10,839 nt of DNA. It comes from Anaerolineae bacterium. GTDB taxonomy: Bacteria > Chloroflexota > Anaerolineae > JAFGEY01. The position numbers and the translations under genes are program-made. Location: assembly GCA_016931365.1 (NCBI GenBank), contig JAFGEY010000530.1, positions 1-10,839 on the forward strand, written 5' to 3'. The notes under the pieces are model-generated. The model was given only the letters and a program-made list of their open reading frames with translations. It ran no database searches and was not told where the DNA came from. Below are positions 1 through 6,641 of this stretch, piece after piece (the first letter of the stretch is position 1; each line of letters opens with the position of its first letter).

Positions 1-362
1 ATCATGCCCGTCGTCGTCGTCTTGCCGTGCGTCCCGGCGACGGCCAATCCGACCTTGCCCTCCATCAGTTGTCCAAGGAACTCAGCGCGCTTGAACACGG
101 GAATCCCCCGCCGCTGCGCCTCGACGATCTCGGGATTGCTCGCCGGGACCGCCGATGAAATCAATACCGCATCCACCTCACTGACCTGATTGGCCGCGTG
201 CCCCTCGTACACAATCGCGCCGGCCTGGGCCAGCACCCGGGCGACCGGCGATAGTCGCAAGTCTGACCCGCTGATCTGCACACCCTGTTCAAGCAGCACG
301 CGGGCGATGGCCGAAATGCCGCTGCCGCCGATGCCCACACAGTGAATGCGTTTGAAGGTCAT
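1..362 (-). CDS. murC: UDP-N-acetylmuramate--L-alanine ligase MurC, N-terminal part (cut by window edge)
   Basis: MurC is the cytoplasmic ligase that uses ATP to add L-alanine to UDP-MurNAc, the first peptide-building step of peptidoglycan synthesis. Only the first 120 codons are present; the gene continues beyond position 1. The translation opens with MTFKRIHCVGIGGSGISAIA, the Rossmann-type UDP-binding motif of the family (GIGGSGIS at residues 10-17). It continues through SGSD (31-34) and SSAVPASNPE (69-78), and reaches the ATP-binding P-loop GTHGKTTTT at residues 110-118, just before the edge. The ATG at 360-362 follows GAGGG at good Shine-Dalgarno distance and lies 7 bases after the stop of the upstream cvpA-like gene, which points to co-transcription. 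No frameshift is seen in the visible part. Confidence 0.96.
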   Translation of the reverse strand, partial: MTFKRIHCVGIGGSGISAIARVLLEQGVQISGSDLRLSPVARVLAQAGAIVYEGHAANQVSEVDAVLISSAVPASNPEIVEAQRRGIPVFKRAEFLGQLMEGKVGLAVAGTHGKTTTTGM

Positions 363-369
363 CCAACCC

Positions 370-996
370 TCACTTCAAAGGGAGCTTGAGCTTGTCGCCG
401 GCGATCATCAGCGCAATCACCGCCACCAGGACAATCAAGATGAAAATGATCCCATACCCGGCAAAGAAATTGTCGGTGGGCACGTCGGTCATCTGGATCG
501 AGAGCTGGTCGGACCAGGCCATGTACTGGTTCTTGGCCACAAGGTAGTTGAGCAGATACTGCTTGACCAGCGAGGCGATCACAAACCCGTTGAACAGACC
601 CAGCAGGCCGCCCAGCACCCGCCCCATCGGCGTGACCTTGCCCTTGAAATTGGCTTCGCCGACAAAATATGAAATGATCAGCAAAGCCACGGTAATGATA
701 ATATACAACTTGAACGACGCCGGATCGATGATCGGCTGCACGCTGTCGGCGGCGGCGCTGATCTGTGACGGATCCAGGCTGAGGTTGGCCTTGAAAAAGG
801 ACAGGATCAGCTTGATGATCGCATTCACCAGATCGATGACCTTGTTCGCCACAGCAGGCTTCCAGACCAAAATAGCCAGCGCAGCGACAAAGATCGAGGT
901 GATCCCCTCTTTGTACCAGCCGCGCATAATGCCCACAAAGGCGAAAATCATCAAGATCAGGGTGATGATATCAGAATACTCGATTGGCAATACCAT
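370..996 (-). CDS. CvpA-like multi-spanning membrane protein
   Basis: This 208-residue protein is very hydrophobic, with likely membrane segments near residues 9-25, 32-47, 54-70, 95-113, 126-146 and 179-199. The N-terminus (a helix followed by GIMRGWYKEGI at residues 22-32) and a glycine-rich helix (GRVLGGLLGLFNG, 125-137) resemble the CvpA/colicin V production family. The family includes a membrane protein linked to cell envelope integrity, but its biochemical role is not settled, so no precise function is assigned. The ATG at 996 is preceded by AGGAGG seven bases upstream, one of the best ribosome binding sites in the window. The gene sits between murG and murC, where textbook dcw clusters have nothing, and its stop is 7 bases before murC. 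A role in envelope growth is inferred from context only. It could instead be an unrelated integral membrane protein. Confidence 0.72.
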   Translation of the reverse strand: MVLPIEYSDIITLILMIFAFVGIMRGWYKEGITSIFVAALAILVWKPAVANKVIDLVNAIIKLILSFFKANLSLDPSQISAAADSVQPIIDPASFKLYIIITVALLIISYFVGEANFKGKVTPMGRVLGGLLGLFNGFVIASLVKQYLLNYLVAKNQYMAWSDQLSIQMTDVPTDNFFAGYGIIFILIVLVAVIALMIAGDKLKLPLK

Positions 997-1009
997 GCTT
1001 GCTCCTCCT

Positions 1010-1058
1010 AGCCCGACTCAACCGGAACTGAATGCGGATGCTTTGCATCCGCCGGGCT
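1010..1058. repeat. Intergenic hairpin between murG and the cvpA-like gene
   Basis: A perfect 8-bp inverted repeat, GCGGATGC (1034-1041) and GCATCCGC (1045-1052), encloses a 3-base loop. A second, outer pair of arms, AGCCCG (1010-1015) and CGGGCT (1053-1058), can close around it with an 18-base bulge on one side. The outer arm directly abuts the Shine-Dalgarno sequence of the cvpA-like gene (complement of 1002-1009). No U-tract follows on the transcribed strand, so it does not look like a Rho-independent terminator. It may be an RNA element controlling cvpA translation, a processing site, or a copy of a dispersed intergenic palindrome. Confidence 0.6.
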
Positions 1059-1112
1059 TGGCTGCTCGGAAAGAATTCTTGTAAAGCAACGATGCTGAAG
1101 GGTAGGCCTCGT

Positions 1113-2204
1113 TCACCCGGCCAGCCGGATCAGTTCTGCTGCCAGCTTGCAAGCTGCGTCAGGCCGCGACAGCGCGCGGGACTGCTCCCCCATGGCTTTT
1201 AACCTCGTTTGATCGCCCAACAGAGCCAACAGGGTCAGTTTTAGTTCAGCGTCCATCCGGGCATCACCGATACACACCGCCGCGCCGTGCTCGACCATAA
1301 AATCGGCGTTCTTGTGCTGGTGCTGCCCCGAATATGGGTAGGGCACCAAAACACTCGGCAACCCCAGGGCAGGCCACTCGGCCAGCGTCGCCGCGCCAGC
1401 GCGCGAAACGACGAGGTCGGCAGCGGCAAAGGCGGCGATCAACTCTTCGTGCAGGTATGGGTACACGTGATAGCGGGCCTGCAACTCGGGCCGGAGTTGG
1501 GCGTATCGCGCCTCGACCTCGGGCCAGTCCAGCGTCCCGCTGACGTGGACAACCTGGCATTCAGCCAGCAGATCATCCAGAACCGCGCCGACCGCCCGGT
1601 TGATGCTCTGCGCGCCCCGGCTGCCGCCAAAGACGAGCAGCGTCTTGAGCGCTGGATCGAGGCCCAGGACGCCATAGCCCGCCTGCCGGTTGGCGGTGAA
1701 CAACTCGGCGCGCACCGGATAGCCGCTGACCCACACCTTGCTGCTGTCAAAGAACCGTTTTACCTCGTCGAACGAAACCGCCACCCGCGTCGCAAAGCGG
1801 CTCAAAAAGCGGACCGCCCAGCCCGGCTCCAGGTCGGGCAAATAAACCAGCACCGGGATTTTTCGCTGCCACGCCGCCAGCGCGACGGGGACAGTCACAT
1901 ATCCGCCGGTCACCAGGACTGCATCGGCGGGCCATTCGGCCAGCAGCGCACGCGCCTGCCGATAGCCGCGCCACAACCTGCGCCCGTTGCGGAACAGCGC
2001 CCACGGTGACATGCCGCGCACCTGCCCGGCATCGACGCCGCGATAGGGCCACACCGTCCGCTCGACGAGGTCGCGTTCCATCCCATCCGGGCTGCCGACA
2101 TAAAGCACATCGACGTCGGGTTGCTGTGTTTTTAACGCCTCAGCGACGGTCAGTGCGGGATACACGTGCCCGCCGGTCCCGCCGCCCGAAATCAACACTC
2201 GCAC
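1113..2204 (-). CDS. murG: UDP-N-acetylglucosamine--lipid I N-acetylglucosaminyltransferase MurG
   Basis: MurG is the GT28-family enzyme on the inner face of the membrane that transfers GlcNAc from UDP-GlcNAc to lipid I, giving lipid II. The 363-residue length is normal. The N-terminal domain has the GGGTGGHVYPA loop (residues 7-17). The C-terminal domain has GGSRGAQSIN (193-202), SRAGAATLAEWPALGLPSVLVPYP (267-290, in two motif blocks) and the QHQHKNA segment (294-300). The start is a GTG at 2204, chosen because the glycine-rich loop begins five residues later and AGGGG lies seven bases upstream. The reading frame of ftsW runs 65 bases into the 5' end of this gene. An oddity is YLPD at 121-124, where Escherichia coli MurG has the HEQN motif; I recall similar forms in Chloroflexota, so this may be a lineage trait. 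Confidence 0.96.
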   Translation of the reverse strand: MRVLISGGGTGGHVYPALTVAEALKTQQPDVDVLYVGSPDGMERDLVERTVWPYRGVDAGQVRGMSPWALFRNGRRLWRGYRQARALLAEWPADAVLVTGGYVTVPVALAAWQRKIPVLVYLPDLEPGWAVRFLSRFATRVAVSFDEVKRFFDSSKVWVSGYPVRAELFTANRQAGYGVLGLDPALKTLLVFGGSRGAQSINRAVGAVLDDLLAECQVVHVSGTLDWPEVEARYAQLRPELQARYHVYPYLHEELIAAFAAADLVVSRAGAATLAEWPALGLPSVLVPYPYSGQHQHKNADFMVEHGAAVCIGDARMDAELKLTLLALLGDQTRLKAMGEQSRALSRPDAACKLAAELIRLAG

Positions 2205-3336
2205 GTCTCGTCCCCTGAATTACGCGCCGCCCGCGCGAAATGGACAGCAATAACCCCACGCTGGCCATCGACGTGAGCAGCGACGAACCGCCATAGCTGA
2301 TGAACGGCAAAGTAATCCCTGCATAGGGCAGCGTCGCCGTGACCATCGCAATGTTAACCAGCGCCTGAATGATCAGCGAGCAGGTCAGCCCGGCGGCGAG
2401 CAGCACACCAAAGGCGTCGGGCGCGTCGAGAGCAATTTTGAATCCGCGATAGGCCAGGAAAACAAACAACCCCAGCAGCACCAGGCAGCCGATCAGCCCC
2501 AACTCTTCGCCGACGATGGCCACGATCGTGTCGGTGTGCAGCGCAGGCACATAGCCGTACTTTTGCTGGCTTCCACCCAGGCCCAGACCAAAGACCCCGC
2601 CGGAAGCCAGGGCCATCAAGGCCTGGTTGAGCTGAAAGGCACTGCCCTGCACGTCGGCCATCGGGTTGAGGAAGGACTTGATCCGTTCTATGCGGTACGG
2701 CTCTTGCTTGATCATAAAAGCAAAAGTTGCCAGGCCAAAAACCAGGCTGGCGAACAACTGGAGCAGGTCGGCGCCGCCGAAAAAAAACATCAAGCCCGAG
2801 GTCACGGCGATCAAAAAGGCCGTGCTCAGATCGCGCTGGAGCAAAATCAGCCCCGCTACCAGGCCGATCAGGATAGCAAAAGGCAACAGGCCGTAGGTGA
2901 TCTTGCGGATTTTGTCGCCCTTGGAAGCGATCCAGGCGGCAATGTAAATGACCACCGAGATTTTGGCCACCTCGCTCGGCTGGATCGAGCCGTTCCACAG
3001 CCAGCGCGCGGCCCCAAACTTTTCATTACCGGCCAGGGCCACCACGCCGAGCATCAACAGCGTGCCGGCCATAATCAAGATCGCCCAGCGCTGCCAGAGC
3101 CGGTAGTCGATCCGGGCCAGAACGATCATCGCCGCCGCGCCCAGCCCCATCCAGATCATCTGGCGGTGAAAGAAAAAATTGGGATTGTCGTATTCCAGGA
3201 AGGCCATATCAAAGGTAGAGCTGTAGACCATCATCAGCCCCAAGATGCACAGCGCAGCGACGATCACTACCAGCACGTAATCGGTGCGCGCCCGCGTGAC
3301 TCGCTCTTGCCTGCCCATCACCTGTTCGCCGATCAT
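2140..3336 (-). CDS. ftsW: SEDS-family peptidoglycan glycosyltransferase FtsW
   Basis: FtsW is the polytopic septal glycosyltransferase that polymerises lipid II at the division site together with its cognate class B PBP (here the FtsI encoded upstream). The 398-residue protein has about ten hydrophobic segments and the SEDS hallmarks: GAARWLW and IQPSEVAK (residues 108-125), LQRDLSTA (166-173), GGSQQKYGYVPALHTDTIVAIVGEELG (in the region 254-280) and LPFISYGGSSLL (343-354). Asp269 in the HTDT motif corresponds to the catalytic aspartate identified in SEDS proteins (Asp297 of E. coli FtsW). The ATG at 3336 overlaps the murD stop as ATGA, which decides the start. The basic C-terminal tail after residue 368 is encoded in the overlap with murG. 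RodA is an alternative within the family, but the dcw position favours FtsW. Confidence 0.95.
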   Translation of the reverse strand: MIGEQVMGRQERVTRARTDYVLVVIVAALCILGLMMVYSSTFDMAFLEYDNPNFFFHRQMIWMGLGAAAMIVLARIDYRLWQRWAILIMAGTLLMLGVVALAGNEKFGAARWLWNGSIQPSEVAKISVVIYIAAWIASKGDKIRKITYGLLPFAILIGLVAGLILLQRDLSTAFLIAVTSGLMFFFGGADLLQLFASLVFGLATFAFMIKQEPYRIERIKSFLNPMADVQGSAFQLNQALMALASGGVFGLGLGGSQQKYGYVPALHTDTIVAIVGEELGLIGCLVLLGLFVFLAYRGFKIALDAPDAFGVLLAAGLTCSLIIQALVNIAMVTATLPYAGITLPFISYGGSSLLTSMASVGLLLSISRGRRVIQGTRRASVDFGRRDRRARVSRTDRR

Positions 3337-4754
3337 GCTTCCATCTCTTTCTTCAATGCGCGGACACAAGCCCGAAAATGTTCCCCGCGCGCCTCGAAAT
3401 CCTTGTAAGCGTCGTAACTCGTGCCGCCAGGGGAGAGCAGCACCACATCGCCCGCCTGCGCGACCCTCGCCGCTGCCGACACCGCTTCTTCCAACGGACC
3501 ACAGCGATGCACCTGCAAATCACCCACCCCGGTCTTTCCAATTGCACCGGCGATCAGGCCTGCCGCCTCACCAAAGAGCACCAGGTGGCGCACCTTGCGC
3601 CGGATCAAGTCGGCGGCCTCTGCCCAGGGCAGGTGCTTGTCACGCCCCCCGGCCAGCAAAACCAGCGGCTCGTCGAATGCATTGAGCGCCGCGGCCATCC
3701 GTTCCGGCGCGGTGGCGATCGAGTCGTTGTACCAGCGCACCCCGTCGATCTCGGCCACCAGTTCCAGCCGGTGCAGCACGCCCGCAAATGTAGTCGCTAC
3801 CCGGCGCATCGCTTCGGCGGTCGCCCCCGCCGCCCCGCTGATCGCGCACGCGGCGAGCGTGTTGGCGACGTTGTGCCTGCCGCGCAGCTTGAGGTCGGCG
3901 ACGTGGCAGATCGATTGTTCCTGCCCCGCCCAGTGCCAGACGAGTTGTTCATCCTGCAAAAACGCCCCCTCCGGCACCGCTTCGACCAGGCTGAACCCCA
4001 CCCGCCGCGCCTGAATTGGAAAATCAACAGCCCCCTGTCCCTCGCCGGCCTCGATGCGCACCCGCCCCTCGCGCCACCAACTGCCGGTGATCGCGTCATC
4101 GACCCCCAGCACGGCCACATCAGCTTCGGACTGAAAGCGCACGATGTTGGCCTTGGCCGCCGTATAATGTGCCATCGATGGGTGGCGATCCAGATGGTTG
4201 GGTGTGATGTTCAAGATCGCCCCCAGGTACGGGCTGCCCGGCGGCGGCTCGGCAAAGAGTTGCAATTGAAAGCTGGAAAGCTCGAGCACCATCTTGTCGC
4301 CCGCTTGAATTTCGTCCAACCGATCGATCAGCGGCCGGCCGATGTTCCCGCCCACCCAGGTGGTCAAACCCGAAGCCTTGAGCATCTCGCCAACCAGCGT
4401 CGTCGTCGTCGTTTTGCCGCTGGAACCGGTGATGCCGATCATTGGCGCAGGCGCTCGCTGCAAAGTCAGGCGGCTGTCGTTGCTGAGAGTGATGCCCCGC
4501 CGCCGCGCTTCCTGCCCAAACGGCGTTTCTGGCGGCACACCGCCGCTCAAACAGACCAGATCGCAGCCATCGAGCAGCGAAAGCGGGTGCCCACCCAGCG
4601 CATACTCAATTGACAGTCCCGCCAAGGCATCGATCTCACCCTGCAGCGCCGAAGCGGGTTGCGCATCAGTGATGATTACCCGGTCGCCACGCGCGCTGAA
4701 ATAGCGTGCCAATGCACACCCTTGCCGGGCCAGACCAACGATGACGATGCTCAA
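3333..4754 (-). CDS. murD: UDP-N-acetylmuramoyl-L-alanine--D-glutamate ligase MurD
   Basis: MurD adds D-glutamate to UDP-MurNAc-L-alanine in the cytoplasm, using ATP. The 473-residue protein shows the three Mur ligase domains in order. These are an N-terminal Rossmann-like UDP-binding domain (VIVGLARQG, residues 4-12), a central ATPase with P-loop GITGSSGKTT (107-116) and NITPNHLDRH (182-191), and a C-terminal domain with WYNDSIATAPE (341-351), LAGGRDK (367-373) and SPGGTSYDAYKDFEARG (441-457). The likely start is TTG at 4754, because the Rossmann strand begins at once and the upstream in-frame codons offer no ATG. Its Shine-Dalgarno (GAGCGA) is weak, so the start is less certain than the gene. 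It lies 20 bases after the DsrE-like gene and overlaps ftsW by four bases at its end. Confidence 0.95.
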   Translation of the reverse strand: MSIVIVGLARQGCALARYFSARGDRVIITDAQPASALQGEIDALAGLSIEYALGGHPLSLLDGCDLVCLSGGVPPETPFGQEARRRGITLSNDSRLTLQRAPAPMIGITGSSGKTTTTTLVGEMLKASGLTTWVGGNIGRPLIDRLDEIQAGDKMVLELSSFQLQLFAEPPPGSPYLGAILNITPNHLDRHPSMAHYTAAKANIVRFQSEADVAVLGVDDAITGSWWREGRVRIEAGEGQGAVDFPIQARRVGFSLVEAVPEGAFLQDEQLVWHWAGQEQSICHVADLKLRGRHNVANTLAACAISGAAGATAEAMRRVATTFAGVLHRLELVAEIDGVRWYNDSIATAPERMAAALNAFDEPLVLLAGGRDKHLPWAEAADLIRRKVRHLVLFGEAAGLIAGAIGKTGVGDLQVHRCGPLEEAVSAAARVAQAGDVVLLSPGGTSYDAYKDFEARGEHFRACVRALKKEMEA

Positions 4755-4774
4755 GGTTCGCTCGCTGCGGCGAT

Positions 4775-5119
4775 CTATAAAACCATCGCGTGCTGGGCCT
4801 GGAGCAGCACGTCGTCGATATGATCCGAGCTGTCCATCTTGCCCACGGCCAACTGGCCAAGTATGCCTGCCGAGCGCATCGTCTCACGGCAGACCAGAAT
4901 GTCGGCCCCACGCGAACGAATCTCTTTGAGCTGCTCGATGTAGGGCGACTCTTTAGTGACCCAACGCACGCCCTCGGTGTAAAAGCACAAGGTCAGGGGC
5001 AGGCTTGAATATTGCAGGAGCGTGTTGATCAGGTTTTCAAATGCCTGCCGGTCCTTGCCGCCGGGGTCTTGCGTTACACCATCATAAGCAATGCCAATCG
5101 CCAGACTCGTCTTTTCCAT
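4775..5119 (-). CDS. DsrE/YedF-like small protein occupying the usual mraY position
   Basis: This is a 114-residue soluble protein without a signal peptide or membrane segment. The pattern of a first beta strand (TSLAIGIAYDG, residues 4-14), a helix, a second strand (PLTLCFYTEGVRW, 41-53), ESPYIEQLKEIRSRGADILVC (57-77, two blocks) and LGQLAVGKM (87-95) resembles the DsrE fold. It is closest to the C-terminal domain of YedF-type sulfurtransferase-like proteins, which carry a CGTC motif where this protein has CRET (77-80). One cysteine, Cys77, is therefore kept and the second is lost; Cys45 lies in the second strand. The ATG at 5119 is fixed by AGGAGG seven bases upstream, stronger than for most neighbours. 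It sits between murF and murD, 20 bases before murD, so it is probably co-transcribed. Function is unknown; sulfur relay or a scaffold role is only inferred from the fold. Confidence 0.85.
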   Translation of the reverse strand: MEKTSLAIGIAYDGVTQDPGGKDRQAFENLINTLLQYSSLPLTLCFYTEGVRWVTKESPYIEQLKEIRSRGADILVCRETMRSAGILGQLAVGKMDSSDHIDDVLLQAQHAMVL

Positions 5120-5133
5120 TCCTATTCCTCCTC

Positions 5134-5187
5134 TTGCCCCCCAAACGTTAGCGATGAGCGGATGAAAGGGGGTTTGCCCCACAAACG
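5134..5187. repeat. Imperfect 14-bp direct repeat at the murF/DsrE-like junction
   Basis: On the plus strand TTGCCCCCCAAACG (5134-5147) and TTGCCCCACAAACG (5174-5187) match at 13 of 14 positions, with starts 40 bases apart. They bracket the short intergenic gap after the murF stop and lie just upstream of the Shine-Dalgarno of the DsrE-like gene. On the minus strand the copy nearer murF also folds as GTTTG-TGGGG-CAAAC. This may be a footprint of rearrangement where mraY is normally found, or chance in a short spacer. Confidence 0.4.
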
Positions 5188-5189
5188 GT

Positions 5190-6641
5190 TTATTCGGCCA
5201 ATGCGCGGACGATTTGTTCCATCTTGGCCCCGCGCGAGCCTTTGATCAAAATCACGTCGCCGGGCTGCACCAGCAGTTTTAGTTGTGCAATGGCCTGCTC
5301 GTTGTCGGCCACCCGCATCACCTGCCCGGCAGACATCCCGCTGGCCAGCGCGCCATCGGCGATCAACCCACCTAACGGCCCGACAGCGACCAGGGTCGAA
5401 ACCACTTCCCCTACGCGCATCCCTACACGATGATGCCCTTCGATCTCATAGCTGCCCAGTTCGAGCATCGCACCCAGCACGGCGATCTTGCATCCGGAGA
5501 GTTGCGCCAGCAAATCAAGCGCGGCCAGGGCCGAATCGGGGCTGGAATTGTACGTGTCGTCGATCAGCATCGAACCGTTGATGCCCCGTCGCTCGATCAG
5601 GCGAATGCGCGCTCCGGCATTCAGCCCGGCCAGGATTTCATCCCAGGTCAAGCCGGCTGCCAGTCCCACCGCCGCCGCGCTCAAGGCCGTGTAGACGCTG
5701 TGCGCGCCCACCAGCGGCGCCTCAACAGGTACCACATCACTGTCGTGATGAAAACGAAAGCGCAGCCCGCGCAAGCCCAGGCTTTCAACCTCGTCGGCCC
5801 ATAGGTCGCATGAGGACGAGAGGCCGTAAAAGAACGTCTTGGCAGGGGTTTTGTCCGCCATCGCGCGCACCCGCGCGTCGTCGCCGTTGAGGATCGCCAC
5901 CCCGTCGGCAGGAAGCACTGCGGGCAACTCGGACTTGGCCTCGACAATGCGCTCAATCGTCCCCATGCGTTCCAGGTGCACCGGCCCGACGTTGGTCACA
6001 ACCCCGATCTGCGGATGAGCGATATCGGCGAGTTGGGTGATCTCGCCGGGGCCATAGGTGCCCATTTCGAGCACGGCATATTGATGTTCGCTTGTTAATT
6101 GAAGCAGGGTCAGCGGCAGACCGATCTCGTTGTTGAAACTGCCTTCGCTCTTGAGCACACGGTAGCGCTGCGCGAGCACGGCAGCGATGACCTCTTTGGT
6201 CGTCGATTTGCCTACACTGCCCGTCACACCGACCACGCGCACGTCGAGTTGATCGCGCCACCTGGCCGCCAGCCGCTGCAGGGCAGCCAGCGTATCGTCA
6301 ACGAGAATGCACACTGGCAGTGAAATGGGCGACTTGGGCTGACGCACATCGAAAATTGTCAAGCCCTCCCGTTCTTCCCCGCGCAAGCAAGGGGAAGAAC
6401 GGGGAGGGTGGGCTTGCGGAACTTGCTGCACGAGGGCGGCCATCGCGCCGCGTGCAAACGCATCTTGAACGTACAAATGCCCGTCGGTCTGCTCGCCAGG
6501 CAAGGCGACGAATATACTTGCTTTTACCACCTGCCGCGAATCGATGACCACGCTGGCGACGGGAATTGGTCTCTCAAACGGGTCGCGTCCGGCCAGAGCC
6601 AGGCAGATGTCGTTCAGAGTCAGTGCTTTGTGCCCGCTCAT
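5190..6641 (-). CDS. murF: UDP-N-acetylmuramoyl-tripeptide--D-alanyl-D-alanine ligase MurF
   Basis: MurF adds D-Ala-D-Ala to the UDP-MurNAc-tripeptide, the last cytoplasmic ligation step. The 483-residue product has the N-terminal MurF domain (VVIDSRQVVKASIFVALPGEQTDGH, in region 31-55), P-loop GVTGSVGKSTTK (138-149), NNEIGLPLTLL (170-180), LEMGTYGPGEI (191-201), NVGPVHLERMGT (217-228), DDTYNSSPDS (361-370) and KGSRGAKMEQIV (467-478). The ATG at 6641 overlaps the ftsI stop as ATGA, which selects it over the longer open frame upstream. Residues about 77-108 form an extra proline-, serine- and arginine-rich segment, part of it translated from a palindromic repeat; related MurF proteins pass directly from the N-terminal domain to the DTLAALQ helix here. 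The catalytic motifs are intact, so the enzyme is probably active. MurE is excluded by the MurF-type motifs, although no separate murE is present nearby. Confidence 0.95.
   Translation of the reverse strand: MSGHKALTLNDICLALAGRDPFERPIPVASVVIDSRQVVKASIFVALPGEQTDGHLYVQDAFARGAMAALVQQVPQAHPPRSSPCLRGEEREGLTIFDVRQPKSPISLPVCILVDDTLAALQRLAARWRDQLDVRVVGVTGSVGKSTTKEVIAAVLAQRYRVLKSEGSFNNEIGLPLTLLQLTSEHQYAVLEMGTYGPGEITQLADIAHPQIGVVTNVGPVHLERMGTIERIVEAKSELPAVLPADGVAILNGDDARVRAMADKTPAKTFFYGLSSSCDLWADEVESLGLRGLRFRFHHDSDVVPVEAPLVGAHSVYTALSAAAVGLAAGLTWDEILAGLNAGARIRLIERRGINGSMLIDDTYNSSPDSALAALDLLAQLSGCKIAVLGAMLELGSYEIEGHHRVGMRVGEVVSTLVAVGPLGGLIADGALASGMSAGQVMRVADNEQAIAQLKLLVQPGDVILIKGSRGAKMEQIVRALAE
6360..6416. 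repeat. Palindromic repeat element inside murF, translated in frame
   Basis: The plus strand reads CCCTCCCGTTCTTCCCC (6364-6380), a 10-base loop GCGCAAGCAA (6381-6390), then GGGGAAGAACGGGGAGGG (6391-6408). The arms are complementary over 17 bp with a single bulged G, and a further CAAG/CTTG pair extends the stem outward past a small bulge (6360-6363 and 6413-6416). The form (GC-rich stem around a GCGCAAGC-type loop) is that of dispersed intergenic palindromes, yet here it encodes MurF residues 76-94 without breaking the frame. Confidence 0.85.

Noticed and set aside
1287..2009. Long plus-strand open frame (240 codons) opposite murG.
   Set aside because: It is antisense to a clear murG gene, has no recognisable motif and is explained by high G+C content and codon bias.
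4398..4412. A run of five ACG codons (CGT repeats on the plus strand) in murD, and four in murC near position 8-19, looking like microsatellites.
   Set aside because: They encode the threonine run after the P-loop lysine, which is normal for Mur ligases; the repeat follows from codon bias.
3378..4613. Plus-strand open frame of 411 codons opposite murD.
   Set aside because: murD on the other strand is unmistakable; the antisense translation is rich in Arg, Pro and His with no domain pattern.
5120..5182. Longer start for the DsrE-like gene at 5182.
   Set aside because: The AGGAGG site immediately before the ATG at 5119 and the start of the first beta strand there favour the shorter form.
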